Assembly (NCBI GenBank): GCA_017979445.1
Contig: CM030710.1
Location: 14,246,248-14,310,247 of the forward strand
Direction: 5' to 3'
Source: Akebia trifoliata
Taxonomy: Eukaryota; Streptophyta; Magnoliopsida; Ranunculales; Lardizabalaceae
Length of the DNA stretch: 64,000 nt
Part shown: one piece after another, positions 34,563 through 46,134 of the stretch
Layout: every line of letters begins with the position of its first letter
Numbering within the stretch: position 1 is the first letter of the stretch
The notes under the pieces: model-generated
Told to the model about the DNA's origin: nothing
The model's database searches: none
Seen by the model: the letters and a program-made list of their open reading frames with translations, nothing else
Program-made: the position numbers and the translations under genes

Positions 34563-35560
34563 TCATCCAATCATCAGATTTATTTTTGACAACTCTGCCC
34601 TTGTCTTCTTTTTCCCCCTCTGGATATGATTGACAGATGTGAACTGAAAGGAGTGATACCCCTCGTTTTCTCCGATCATTTCTATGTCAATATATGGTAC
34701 ATCCGGTGATAAATCGACTAGTATGAGATTTTCTACGAGAATCGATATCACCCTTTGTCCCATAATGAATTTGACCCGTTGCTGTAGGGAAGAAGGAACT
34801 GCTCCAGCGATATGAATCCAAAGTCTTCCTAGGAGGAGGTTGAATGCCCAGGGTATGTCCAAGATCTCAAATGTCACTTCAAATGTGCATGATCTAATGG
34901 TGACTGGGAGATCTACTTCCCCTAATGACTCAGTTTTCCTACTATCAAAAGCCCTTACGATCCTTCTAGTTGGCTTGAGGTGAGATAAATCTACGTTTAA
35001 CTTGTGCAAAGTTTGTAGGGGACAGACATTAAGAGCCGAACCGTTGTCGATCAATACCCTGGCTACCATCATGCCTTTGCACATTACCATAATGTGTAAT
35101 GGCTCAATGTGTCCACGCCCCCCGTTGATAAATTCATCCTCTGTGAAGGTGATCAGATTGGGGGTCATGATCTGACCTACTGTCTTTTGCAACTCTTCTA
35201 GCGAGGTGGTCTCAGGTACATGTGCGCTACTAAGGACTTTGAGCAATGCTTCTCGATGATGCTCCGAGTTTAATAGCAGGTCAAAGATATTGATTTGAGC
35301 TGGCATTCTGTTCAACTGCTCTACTATGTTGTACTCACTTTTTCGGATGAGTTTGAGAAGGTCAACTGCCTCCTTATCAATTACTCTGCTCTTCTTCTTC
35401 TCTGATTCTTTTTGTGGTATTTGTTCCTCCTCTACAAGCTTTCCTTTCCTTTTTTTCTTTTCTTCTATCTTCTTCCTCGTCCTGCTTTTTTTGTTTTTTT
35501 TCTGGTAATTTGTAGCACCTCCCTGATCTAGTCATATGACCAATATCCGTGACCATAGCC
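34563..35560 (-). pseudogene. E2 aspartic protease
   Basis: The frame 35315-34563 is open for 250 codons: PAQINIFDLLLNSEHHREALLKVL, VMCKGMMVARVLIDNGSALNVCPL (active site DNG intact), then AFNLLLGRLWIHIAGAVPSSL, where the usual LLGRPWIH has P changed to L. Upstream (to about 35560) the same unit reads a Lys/Glu-rich linker and DKEAVDLLKLIRKSEYNIVEQL. It is probably close to functional by itself. Confidence 0.85.
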
Positions 35561-36143
35561 TCTTTCGACTTCTCAACTCATGCGGATGTCACAATCATTG
35601 TCTCGTAATTCCATGGGACGGTTTGATTTGGGTGGTATAGAAATGGTTTGGGGGACATGATGGTCATGGGTTGAGAGTCTGATTTTAGATGAAGGACGAG
35701 GGGTGGTGGATTGGGTTTGACGATTGGTGTTGTGATATTTGGGGTTTGTGGATTGGTATAAGATAGGATGAGGGGTGGTCGAGAGGAGAATCTTGAAGTT
35801 TGAGGGGTCGGTGCAGTATAGGATATGGTAAGAGATGGTCGGGAAGGAGGGCCTGAAGTTGGTATGGTGCAAGGTATAATGAGAGGTGGCCAAGAGGAAG
35901 AGCTTGAAGTTGGTAATGTGTAAGATATGATGAGAGGTGGTTGTGAAGGATTTGAGGTTTGGGAGTTGGAGTGAATGATGAGATTGGCCAAATTGATTGG
36001 AAGTTGGGATGATGATTGGTTGGTTGTATCTGGTGGTAATGCATTGATGCTTGATGATGTTGGTTCTTTCCTCAGATTGACTCTAACCTTAGAACCAATT
36101 GGTACTATCAGAACTGAAGGGTTGAAGCTCGGTTCATCCCTCT
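35561..36143 (-). pseudogene. E2 proline-rich gag-pol spacer with internal repeats
   Basis: Read on the minus strand, the segment repeats the type PPLIISYTLPTSSSSSW about four times (unit about 66-72 bp), then gives TPNITTPIVKPNPPPLVL. It lies between the zinc knuckle of gag and the protease. E4 has a shorter version. No domain is recognisable. Confidence 0.6.
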
Positions 36144-37729
36144 CTATGGCTTGACTGTCGGCCCACTGCCTCCCCCATTATGCATCGATAACGGATTCTG
36201 ATTGATATTCTGTTGAGGTGCTTGGGTTGTCAGACCACCCAAGATGATCGTTTTCCTGTCGATTAGATTCTGAACTTGGTGCTTGAGTTGCGAACATTGG
36301 TAGGTGGCATGCCCTGGTGCCTCCATGTGAAACTTGCAGAATTGATTGGAGTTGTACCCTGGTCCCTTAATCGCCTTAGGGTTTGGCTGTCTTTTGGTGA
36401 GATATTCTCCCCTGAGTAGTGTTGGGAGTAGTTCTGATAGAGTCATAGGAAGACGAGTGAAGACTCGTGGGATCCTGTTGGGTCTACGCTGCTCGGTTTG
36501 ATGAGTTTGGACAAACTGTGGGTTCTGACCAACTACTGGATTTTGCCCAAATTGGAAGGTTTGCGGAATAGGTGTTACTTGAGGTGGATTAACTCTGAAC
36601 GGGACCTGAGGAGCTGGTGGTCTTTGGTTCGTTGTGGGTGTAGGGATGAAAAGAGGTCGAACAGGTTGTATATTGTTAACTTGGGCTTCATCCTTCTTCT
36701 TGTTCACAACCACTGGTTTTCATTGGATGAACCCCCTATTAGTGCCCCTAGATTGGCCAAGTCGTAAATCAGACCTGACCGGATACCATCTTCCACCCAA
36801 TCAGTCACTTGGACCAATGACGAGAAGCTTACAGTTGTATGACCTACTAAATGTGTGTAGAATGAGTGGCCCAACGTTGAGATGAATATGGTATTTATTT
36901 CTTGTTCCGTCATTGGCGACTTCACTTTGGAGGTCGATTCCCGCCACCTTTGGGCATATTCTTTCACATTTTCCTTTGGCTTCCGAGTCATCTTGGCCAT
37001 GTCATTCCTGTCCAATCCCATATCTGTATTGAATTTGTACTCTTCTAAGAAAATCGTAGCCAGATCCTGCCAGCTCCTGATTCGAGAGTGATCCAATTGC
37101 GAAAATCATGAAAGAGCCACCCCTGTTAGACTCCTTTGGAAGAGTTGAACCAAAAACCTGTCGTCATCCCCAAATTGGCACATGGATCCACAATAAAGTT
37201 TCAAGTATGACAGAAGGCATCCGATGCCGTTATACTTCTCGAAATCAGGACACTTGAACTTTGGTGGTAATGGTGCATTGGGGTATAGGTAGAGGTCTCT
37301 GAACCTCATTCCACTTACGGAGTCCTTGTCTTTCATCTTTCTAATCTCCTCATCGACTGTTTCGAGCTTGTTGGCAAGTTTCTCTTCTGTGGTACTCCTT
37401 ACTTCAGCCGTCCTGAATTCACATTTTTCCTCTTGAATGACCTCAGGTCGTTGTGGATTACAATGGATGTGGATTGGGGGCCCCTGATTGGCGGGAGCCA
37501 TGGGTGGTAAGGTATTCTGCACTGGTGGCAGTTGTTGTGGTTGTTCTGGTATGGCCTGATTCTAACCGGATGCCTGATGTTGTACAACTTGAATGATGCT
37601 TGGATTTGCCATTAACAGATCTAGAATCTTGTCGTGTTTTTCCAATGTCTTCACCATTATATCTAGCTTTGAAGTGAGATCTGTTATTACTTCTGTCACT
37701 GTCTGTTGAGGTTGCTCTGAAGTGTTCAT
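36144..37729 (-). pseudogene. E2 gag
   Basis: I place the start at the ATG at 37729 (MNTSEQPQQTVTEVITDLTS), the first ATG of the frame and alignable with E4 gag. A stop lies near 37562. The capsid lead-in (FRDLYLYPNAPLPPKFKCPDFEKYNG) and LVQLFQRSLTGVAL are at 37522-37106, the core (WQDLATIFLEEYKFNTDMGLD, then VKEYAQRWRES) at 37096-36704, and the zinc-knuckle-like CKFHMEAPGHATYQC at about 36335. Two frameshifts and one stop break it. Confidence 0.85.
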
Positions 37730-37931
37730 GATTGGTTGCGAGTGTAGAAAATATGGAGGATTGTCAGGTGGTAAGTACTTCTTTCTGGGTCATTTGGCCA
37801 CTTGTGGATAAGAAGTTAGGCGTTAATATATCATTTACATAATGAAGATGCATGATGATTTATTAGGTCAGATTGAATTAATTGGTAAAGTTGTATTAAG
37901 AAAATCCTGAATTTGGTTGAGGTTGGATTTT
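37730..37931 (-). other. E2 leader upstream of gag
   Basis: Short non-coding stretch between the gag start and the first minisatellite. Confidence 0.5.
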
Positions 37932-38791
37932 TTGTCAGCACGGAGCTGGGGTTTGTCAGCACGGAGCTGAAGATTTATTGACGCGGAGCCAGAGGTTTGT
38001 CAGCAAATAGCAGGAGGTTCATCGGCACGGAGCCGGAGGTTTGTCAACACAAAGTTGGAGTTTTGTCGGCATGGAGCCGGAGTTTTGTCAACACGGAGCT
38101 AGAGGTTTATCAGCACGGAGCCGGAGGTTCGTCAGCACGGAGCTAGAGGTTTGTGAACATGGAGCTGGAGGGTCATCGGTACGGAGCCAAAGGTTTGTCA
38201 GCACGGAGCTGGAAGGTTATCGGCACTGAGCCAAAGGTTTGTCAGTACAGAGCTGGAAGGTTATCGGCAAAGAGCTAAATGTTTGTTATCAGGGAGCTGA
38301 ATGTTTATCAGCACGGAGCTGGAGGTTAGTCAGCACGGAGCTGGAGGTTTGTCAGCATGGAGCTAGAGGTTTATCAGCGTGGAGTCAGGGGTTCATCAGC
38401 ACGGAGCCGGAGGTTTGTCTGCACGGGACTGGAGGGTCATCGGCACGGAGTCGGAGGTTTGTCAGCACAGAGCTGAAGGTTTGTCAGCACGGAGCTAGAG
38501 GTTTATCAGCGTGGAATCAGGGGTTCATCAGCACGAAGTCGGAGGTTTGTCAGCACGGAGCTGGAGGGTCATTGGCACGGAACTGGATGTTTGTCAGCAC
38601 GGAGCTGGAGGTTTGTCAACACGGAACTGGAGATTCATCAGCACGGAGCTGGAGGTTTGTTAGTACGGGGCTTGAGGTCATCGGCACGGAGCCAAATGTT
38701 TGTCAGCACGAAGCTGGAAGGTTATCGGCACGGAACCAAAGGTTTGTCAGCACGGAGCTGAAGGTTTATCAGTACGGAGCTCGAAGTTTAT
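37932..38791. repeat. E2 leader minisatellite 1 (22-bp unit, about 39 copies)
   Basis: The unit is GTCAGCACGGAGCTGGAGGTTT with scattered variants (GGAGCCGGAGG, ATCGGCACGG). Since 22 is not a multiple of three, three units give a 22-residue period, and a plus-strand frame (38239-38814, opposite to the element) stays open for 191 codons with the period CQHGARGLSA. I treat that frame as a by-product. Confidence 0.9.
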
Positions 38792-39169
38792 CTGTTAGGA
38801 AAAATATTTTGTAAAGACGGATTACTGTAGAAAGATTGAGTTGAAAAAAAAACATTTTGTTAGCCCCTTAATTCAATTTTCTGAAATTAAGATCGGCCAG
38901 TCAAATCTTCAAGGAAAAGGTGGCGCACAATGGCACTCTTAAGTCACCTTATTTCCTTGAATAGACATAATCTATCCCCCTCGTATCAACAGGGTAAGAT
39001 CGCTCTTAGGCACCGACTTTGATCAAAAATTGCAATTGATGCTTTAAAATTTCTTTGTTGTTTTTTTTTTCAAATCTAGTTTATTGGAAAATGATCGGAT
39101 TTATTTGAATTGATCAACCAATTGTTGATCTTGATGGTTCACACATAGATTATGGACATGGTTGAGATT
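38792..39169 (-). other. E2 leader with conserved hairpin block
   Basis: At 38909-38960 the plus strand has arms TCAAGGAAA and TTTCCTTGA enclosing GGTGGCGCACAATGG. The same inner sequence with different arms lies in the leaders of E3 (47157-47203) and E5 (62484-62530). After it come AGACATAATCTATCCCCCTC and a GCACCGACTTTGA-like phrase, also shared. Confidence 0.6.
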
Positions 39170-39675
39170 GAAGGATAGATCTGGTTTGGGTTGGGTACGG
39201 GTTGTAGATCCAACTCGAAATGGATATGGGTCGTGAACCCATCTGAAAGTAGGTATGGGTTGTGGACCCCGTTTGAAATGGATATGGGTTATGGACCCAT
39301 TTGGAAGTGGATATAGGTCGTGGACCCATTTGAAGAGGATATGGGTCGTAAACCCATTTGAAAGTGGGTATGGGTCTCTATTTGGAAGTGGGTATGGGTC
39401 ATTGACCCATTTGAAGATGGATATTGGTCGTAAACCCAATTTGAAGTGGGTATGGGTCGTGGACCCATTTGAAAATGGATATGGGTCGTGAACCCATTTG
39501 AAGCGGATATGGGTCGTGGACCCATTTGGAAGTGGATATGGGTCGTAGACCCAGTTTGAAGTAGGTATGGGTCGTGGACCTATTCGAAAATGGATATGGG
39601 TCGTGGACCCATTTTGGTGTGGATAAGAGTCACGGACCCGATTCGGACTGGTTATGGGTTGTGGACCCGATTTAA
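39170..39675. repeat. E2 leader minisatellite 2 (about 29-bp unit, about 17 copies)
   Basis: The unit is of the type GGATATGGGTCGTGGACCC plus ATTTGAAAGT, with spacing of 27-30 bp. Each unit contains the palindromic GGGTC(N)TGGACCC. Open frames on both strands through it are repeat artefacts. Confidence 0.88.
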
Positions 39676-40747
39676 GTTAATCCTCGATGATGGATGATGG
39701 ATGATGGCAAGGTTGATAGTACGTCACATTGGGTCGGGATTAATTTTGATAGGTAGAGTGTAGGCGAGCTCTGTTTGGATCAAACACAAAGTAGCGAGTG
39801 GTAGGCCCTAAGTTTAACGAAAGAAATTGTGTATTTAATCATTTTCAAGCCTTAAAACTCAAAAGAAAAATAAAGTCCAAGAGAAAAGTTGTCAAGACTG
39901 ATGTTATGGACAAAATGAGAGAATTTTTTTTTTTGGTCCATTTTTAATGAACGGACCGAAGTGCTTTTGTACTGGTCTGCTCTTTAAAAACGGACCAGAG
40001 CCTTAATTTTTGCCGAAATTTATTTATTTATTTATTTTTTAGATTTTGAGGCACATAGCTTCTGTTTTTTGGCTTGGTATACAATTTTTTTTAATTTTTT
40101 ATGATGCAAAGTAGAAAAAAAAAAGATTTCCCCCTTTACCTAGGGGGACACGTAAGGAAACAAAGGAGAAAAAAAATAAAAAAAACCTAAAATCTATACA
40201 ACTTTGCCTTCAAGGGCTAAAAAAAAAGAAGATTACATGATACCCAAGGGTTGATACATCTTGACATTTGTGTCCTATGCCTCTAATCGTATTTTGATGC
40301 ATGCGGCTATAGGTCGTTTGAGGTTACTCAATCTTCAAACCTCCATGCACATTGGAATGTACACTTCTTAGGTTGGTGATTGAGGTGGATGTTCTCCTCC
40401 CCGCCTCCCAAAATGAACGATCTAGGGGGCTTGAGAGTACTGACATCCGGGGTTAGATTTTAAAATAGGAGAAGGTGGTTTGTGCAATGAGCTATGAATC
40501 GAATGTGCACAAGTACATTACAAATGTGTATCAACCCTTACAACTTTGAATCACAACAAAATAAGAAAATAAATATTACATGCATTCTCACAAAGAAGAG
40601 AAAATCATAAACACAACAAAGTGAATCAACCAAAAAATATGTTAGTACCAAAAACAAAACTAAGAAAGAAAGTTGAATTTTTTTTTTGAAAGAAAAAAAG
40701 AAAGGATAAGAAAATGACCAAGTCAAATTGGTTTGGACCCACTATTC
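39676..40747 (-). other. E2 5' leader proximal to the PBS
   Basis: Non-coding. Contains a GATGGATGATGGATGATGG run at 39690, A/T-rich runs near 39930, 40030 and 40110, and a CCCCC/GGGGG inverted repeat near 40133-40146. Confidence 0.5.
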
Positions 40748-40765
40748 TCCCCAGTGGAGACGCCA
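40748..40765 (-). promoter_or_regulatory. E2 primer binding site (tRNA-Arg type)
   Basis: The sense strand reads TGGCGTCTCCACTGGGGA three bases after the LTR. It matches the tRNA-Arg complement I recall at 17 of 18 positions. Confidence 0.75.
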
Positions 40766-40937
40766 AGTTGTAGACATGAAATGTTCACAATGAACCTCAA
40801 TGCTACCTTGTTTGGAGTCGCCATCATTCTTTTTTGAAAATGGGTGTGAATGGGTACCCAGATTAATTTTTTGAAAACCATTTTTTTCATTGGAAACGGC
40901 AATTTCTACCTAAGATCTAGGTAAGGAGGTCCGGTTA

Positions 40938-40970
40938 GAGGATGGGGAAGGTGTTAGGCACCCCATCCTC
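40938..40970 (-). other. E2 5' LTR U5 hairpin
   Basis: A perfect 10-bp stem (GAGGATGGGG and CCCCATCCTC) encloses TGCCTAACACCTT on the sense strand. It lies about 170 bases from the U5 end of the LTR. Confidence 0.65.
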
Positions 40971-41688
40971 TCCACCAAAAGTGGTTACCTTGCTTGAAAA
41001 TTTTATCTTGTAAAAACTTAAGAAAATAAATACTAAAATGCAAGAGAATGCATGACAAGGGTGGTGTGTGCATTAGAGTAAGATGTCCCATTTTCAAAGG
41101 GTTTTTATTTCGAAATGACATTAATGGCATTCTATGGAAAAGAATGACCCATGTAGTCACATTACATTTATGCATATGAATGTAGGTTTGAGCTTTTAGA
41201 GAGACTCCATGATGAAGTTCCCTTGAAGCCACAACCTTGATGCATGTATGCCTGGCTAGAAACATCAAGAGGGTGACACATTTCTTCATCATTGCCATGC
41301 ATAGGTGAGTGTGTGCATTGTGTACAATATGATGCATGATTTTAAGGTAAAAATGGGCTTCAACCCCTATCCTTTCGATCGAACCTTAGTCCAATCTACC
41401 GGGGATGGGAGAGGGTATACATTATATCTTAGGGATTTCTAAAAATAAAAGAAAAGGAGAGGGCTAGAAGAAGAAGATGCAAGTTTTGAAATAGATAGAC
41501 TACATGTTAAACCCCACCTTGTCCCTTGATAAACTTGAACCTTGAAAGGTAGATTTGAGAGTTGAATGAGATGGTTGAGGGTGGAGTGAGTTGAAGTTAG
41601 AAAATGAGAGAATGAGTAGGGATTTTGGTAGAGTTTTAGGTTGAGAAATGGGGGCTTGAGAGCATCTATTGTTATTAGAAAATGAGGG

Positions 41689-41696
41689 TATTTATA
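41689..41696 (-). promoter_or_regulatory. E2 5' LTR TATA box
   Basis: TATAAATA on the sense strand in context CTCTATAAATACCC. This would be the promoter for the genomic RNA, about 1.05 kb into the LTR from its U3 end. Confidence 0.6.
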
Positions 41697-42746
41697 GAGT
41701 TTTTGGAGGACTTTTGGGGATAAAGTGGTCCAACCCTAAAAATAAAGAAAATGGACATGAGGTTTATGTTGTTTCTTTTTGGATTTTCCATTTGTATGAG
41801 GGTAAAGATGACATTTGTGAAGAAATCCTAAAAGCATTCTTTGATCTTTGATTTTTTGGTAAATAGAGATGATAGAATAAAAGTAATTTTGGGAGGGTGA
41901 ATAAGGGAGTGACATGTGTAAAGGTGGAGTGATAGGTAAAAAGTATATCTTGGTTCATTTGTAAATAACACATAAAGCAATGGTGGAAGTATATATTTGA
42001 AATGGACCAATGGGAGAACAAAAGTACTTTTGGGAGGGTGAATAGGAGAATGACATGTGTAAATGTGAAGTGGTAAGTGAAAGGTAGACCTTAGTTCATT
42101 TGTAAATAACACATAAAGCAAGGGTGGAAGTATAATTTTGAAATGGACTAATGGTAGAACTCAATGTATGTACTTGAAGATTTTCACCTTTTGAGGGTAT
42201 GATTGGAAGTTCTATCAACTTTATGAATTATTATCAAAGACCAAAGTATCTTTTTGGTTTGACCATACCTTTTGAGAAGGGTATTCTTGAGTTTTCACAA
42301 AGGGGGAGTTGACCATCCAATTAGATAATGCATTGGGTATTGAGGGCTTATGGGAGATCAACATGTGTCACCTTTTGAGGGGATGTGAGAGAATGGGCTT
42401 GGTGTTTGGCTTAGAGTGAACTTGGATTATGGACTTTGGGCTTTGAAAGTGGGCTAAAAGAATGGACTTGGATTTGGGTTAGAAGATGGACCTTGTCTTG
42501 GGCTTAGATAGGGTTAGGAATTGGGCTTGGTTATGGTATGGGTGATAGAGTGGTGAATGGCGATGGACTCGATTAGGGACAAGGTTGAGCATGCAAATTA
42601 TGTGACATGATGCATGTATGCATGTATGCATGAAAATGATGTCACGTGGCAACGCTGGTCCATCAAAGAGCTTGAGTTCTAAATCAGAATTAATTCGAGG
42701 AAATTCGGATCTTCCTAACGGGTTCGTGCAAATTGGGGTGTCTACA

Positions 42747-42751
42747 GTGTG
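42747..42751. repeat. E2 target site duplication, right (GTGTG)
   Basis: Matches 25984-25988 exactly. Confidence 0.8.
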
Positions 42752-42864
42752 TGTACTCGAAATCTGAGATAAATCTCAAAGATGGTCTGAGCTAGATCTG
42801 AGCATAAATTTAAGCATAAAATTGGGCATAAACTGAGCATAATCTAGGCATAAACTGAGCATAA

Positions 42865-43170
42865 TTATGAGAAAACCCTCGACGGTATCGCATCTGGACA
42901 TAGTTTCGAGAAAACCCTCAGCGGCATCTGAGCATAATTTCGAGAAAACCTTTGGTAGTATCTGAGCATAGTTTCAAGAAAACCCTTGACGGCATCTAAG
43001 CATAATTCCGAGAAAACCCTCGACGGCATCTAAGCATAATTCCGAGAAAACCATTGGCGGCATCTAAGCATTGTTCTAAGAAAACCCTCGGCGACATCTG
43101 AGCATAATTCCGAGAAAACCCTTGACGGCATCTCAGCATAATTTCGAGAAAACCTTCGGCGACATATGAC
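42865..43170. repeat. E3 3' UTR minisatellite (33-bp unit, about 9 copies)
   Basis: The unit has the halves CGAGAAAACCCTCGACGG and CATCTAAGCATAATTC. It is homologous to the 33-bp array of E5 (CAAGATAACCCTTGGCGG and CAACTGAGCAAAATC), so the array predates the split of these copies and has since diverged and changed copy number. Confidence 0.88.
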
Positions 43171-43184
43171 TGAGTAAAACTGGG

Positions 43185-43480
43185 AAGGAATGAATGAATT
43201 TGAAAATGAATTTGGAAAAGAATGATTGAATCTGGGAATGAATAGATCTGGGAAAGAATGATTGAAAATGAATTTGAAAAAGAATGATTGAATTTGGGAA
43301 TGAATAGATCTGGGAAAGAATGATTGAATCTGGGAATGAATAGTTCTGAAAAAGAATGATTGAATCTGGGAAATAATAGATCTGGGAAAGAATAATTGAA
43401 TCTGGGAATGAATAGATCTGAAAAAGAATGATTGAATTTGGGAAATAATAGATCTGGAAAAAATGATTAATTTGGGAAAG
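43185..43480. repeat. E3 3' UTR second array (about 36-bp unit)
   Basis: Units of the type GAATGATTGAATCTGGGAA plus TGAATAGATCTGGGAAA recur about eight times. E5 has only one or two degenerate units at 58500-58650, so this array expanded mainly in E3. Confidence 0.8.
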
Positions 43481-44164
43481 AAAGAATGCCCTATCTTCTA
43501 TTCTAGGTAAAAAGGTAATGAGTTAATCTCTGAGAAAAACCAAATGTGAGATCAGAAACGCTTTTGCTTGAACCTCAAAATCTTTCAAAATTTTATGAAT
43601 TTTAACTTCTTTTGAACCTCAAGGGTTATCAAAAAAACAAATTACTATCAAAAGGGTAACCTTAAATTTGGGGTTCTCATTATCTTTTAGGATTAACATT
43701 GATAAAGTTTGAGAACAAAACGTGCCTAGTTTGACAGGAAAATTGTATTGAACACATCTTGTAAAAAAATGCCCCTAATATAAGGGGAAACTACATATCG
43801 AAGAAAAAAGAAAGTGCCCCTTGTATGAAGGTTTGAAATATTTGATTACCACAAGCGCAATAAAGATTCAACTTTTAATTTTGACTTTTTATATTGATGA
43901 TTTTGAGTCTGGCTCAAGAGAACAAAGTATTGCCTTTTGAGAGTCATTGTAGAATCCACAATTATCCCTCTTGGTTCACTTGGAGAAGTAAAAAATTTTT
44001 AAATCATCGTAGACGATGCTCGTGACTTCTGAGTCTTTGCTTGATTTAAGCTAGGTACTGAAACTTGGTTATTCAGACTTCTGATGTTTCGGCTCGAACC
44101 GCCTTTTAGCTTTTCAACTCTATGAAAATTTTCTTCTATTTTTCTTTGTTGCTCTTACTTTTGC
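43481..44164 (-). other. E3 3' UTR, non-coding
   Basis: Alignable with E1 2776-3397 and E5 58650-59310; no coding signal. Confidence 0.5.
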
Positions 44165-44471
44165 CTAGATTGTGCTTTCAGGTTTTCAAACTAGCGAGCA
44201 TGCTCTAGCTTTTTCCTAGATCGCCTTTACAGGTTTTCGATCTAGCGAGATTTTTTTTTTCTTTGCTCTAATTGTTGCCTAGACCGTCCTTTCAGATTTT
44301 CAACCTTGCGAGCTTACCTTAATTTTTGCCTAAGTCGTCCTTTCGGATTATCAACTTAGCAGGATCTTTTTTCTTTGCTCTAATTGTTGCCAAGACCGTC
44401 CTTTCGGATTTTCATCATTGCGAGCTTGCCTTAATTTTGGCCTAAGTCGCCCTTTCGGGTTTTCAACGTAG
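44165..44471 (-). other. E3 tandem stem-loops in 3' UTR (6 copies)
   Basis: Copies lie at 44165-44194, 44216-44245, 44279-44308, 44330-44359, 44391-44420 and 44442-44471. On the sense strand copy 2 has arms CTAGATCG and CGATCTAG (perfect) with CCT GTAA AGG. Copy 4 has CTAAGTTG and CGACTTAG (one G-U pair) with TCC GAAA GGA. Copy 6 has one mismatch and CCC GAAA GGG. Copies 1, 3 and 5 are more decayed. Linkers contain CGAGCTTGC. Confidence 0.75.
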
Positions 44472-44754
44472 CAGGCTCTTTTTTTTTCTTCATTGTTGAA
44501 CTTCTAGAGTTACTGTCTGATCATACTTTGCTACCTTCTTTGACTTTTTCACACGGTACTTAGGAGGACTTTCATGGGTAAGCTCGAGACTGGACATAAA
44601 AAGAAAGGAATTTTGAGGCTCAAATACCTGAATGCCCCTTGTGTGGCATTTTCTCTTTTTCTTTGAATTTTCTTTCCCATTTGACAATATCTTTTTTTTT
44701 TTGAATTTTTTTTCGTGTAGGAAAATCTATTTTTTTTATTTTGATGTGGTCAGG

Positions 44755-44830
44755 TTTGAAGTAACTTCTCAGGTTGCCTACGTACCCCAGGCTTTTGGGA
44801 TCAAACCAAAACGTAGTTCGAATTTTCTCT
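44755..44830 (-). other. E3 conserved 3' block (CTACGT/ACGTAG)
   Basis: Sense arms are CTACGT (44811-44816) and ACGTAG (44778-44783) with an inner GATCCC and GGGGT. It is homologous to E1 3851-3925. Confidence 0.6.
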
Positions 44831-44929
44831 CCCTTGGGTTAGGTGATCGGGCTGAAAAAGAAAAAGGCATTTATTTTTTATTTTTGAAAAAGACTGCAAA
44901 GTGCTGAGAAAAGAGATGTTGAACTGGGT

Positions 44930-45515
44930 AGCAGGAAAATTGATTCTACCAAAGATGGCCTCTTTAAATGTAGTACCACTTGATCTGGTCAAGGTTGGTT
45001 GGTTCTGGTTGTTCAACTCCATCATGATCTTAAAGTCTAATGGCTATTCCAGGCAATATTTTCTTAATGAATGAATCTCTCCAATTGAATTCAGGCTTCC
45101 TCCTATGGTCAAGGGCGAGTGCTCAATTTTCTTTGAAGTCTGATGGTTAAATCTTTGACTTGTAAGTAGCGAACTTTGATTTTCTTGTTAAACGTGTGAG
45201 TGACTCTTCTTTGATGAGTTTGTATGTGGTACAGAACTCTAAGTTATTTTTCTTCAATCAAGTTTAGTTCTTGTACCCTTGACAGATCTAATCTGCTTCT
45301 GACAATTAATTTTCCTTTCATATCACATAACAACGAGTACTACAACTTCCGTAGAAGATCGAGTCATACTAATGGTGCAAAAGATAATTTGTTATACCAA
45401 TCTCAATGTAACTGAAACCTCTTTTATGATAATAATTTCAAGATTTTTGTTGGCCACTTTAATTGTTCCATTGGTCTTATTCTGGGAGCTCTACCATTTT
45501 GAGAAGTGTAGTACT
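44930..45515 (-). pseudogene. E3 integrase remnant
   Basis: The C-terminal part aligns with E1 4050-4380 and then with 4560-4640 (GGACTGTTC-type region at 45450-45475), but the DNA has small deletions throughout and no catalytic residue is readable. It ends at about 45515, where the first large deletion begins. Confidence 0.65.
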
Positions 45516-46134
45516 GATACATTTTGTAACATCTTTATTGATTTCATTTTATCAAGCACTAATCTATTCCATGTTAAACAACACCCAAGCTTGCACCTAA
45601 GATATCCTTATCAGGTCACACGAACAAGTCTTTTGAAATTTCTGAGTAAATTCACTATCCCCTTGTGTTCCTCTACGGATAAGATGGTTTTTATTTGAAT
45701 TCCTTGGGAATTTTTTGTTCTGAAGTCAATGACTTAAGGGTTGAGCCCAATCATTATTTTCTCGTTCAGGAAATAACTTTATCCTTGAAGTTAGATTATT
45801 AGTTAATCCGTTAATGCACTCGAGGTATTCAAAAATTTCTTTTATTCAAATGGGGAGACAAATGCCGTTCTAGACTTGGCAAACTAACTCGACTTAACAG
45901 GAAAAGAGTAGGCTTGATCTAAAGAAGACATGACCTTGCTGAAAAAAAGGGACTCGAGCTAACCCAAATGACTCATGACTACCTACAACGGACTTGATTA
46001 GGACTGATGACTGATACATTGCTTACAATCGGCATAATTGAGGCACTGTGATTTTCAGGGAATAACTTTGTAATTTTGAAAGATTTTGGGGTCATTTCTG
46101 ATGATTAACTTGTTGTTGACGTTCGTTCTGATCG
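45516..46134 (-). pseudogene. E3 fused pol remnant between two deletions
   Basis: After a junction at CTGATACATTTT (about 45515-45530) the sequence resumes with the E1 lead-in to RT (CATGTTAAACAACACC matches E1 7150 onward) and continues through the pol linker, matching E1 to about 7710. A second junction near 46135 skips protease and gag. E5 has the same two junctions. Confidence 0.7.

Larger units (their letters stand above)
25989..42746 (-). mobile_element. E2: Tat-like Ty3/gypsy element nested in E3
   Basis: This is a full-length 16.8 kb element with LTRs of 1993 and 1978 bp that differ by about 3-4 percent by eye, a 5-bp target duplication, PBS, gag, protease, RT, two RNase H domains and integrase. 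It is younger than its E3 host, as nesting requires. It differs from E1 in lacking the extra ORF and in having two large minisatellites in the leader instead of one in the 3' UTR. Coding frames are close to readable but contain several stops and shifts. Confidence 0.92.
40769..42746 (-). repeat. E2 5' LTR
   Basis: It starts TGTAGACATG and ends TGTCTACA, and is collinear with 25989-27981. Confidence 0.92.

Noticed and set aside
38041..38814. Plus-strand open frames in the 22-bp array
   Set aside because: They run antisense to the element and are explained by the tandem unit lacking stop codons.
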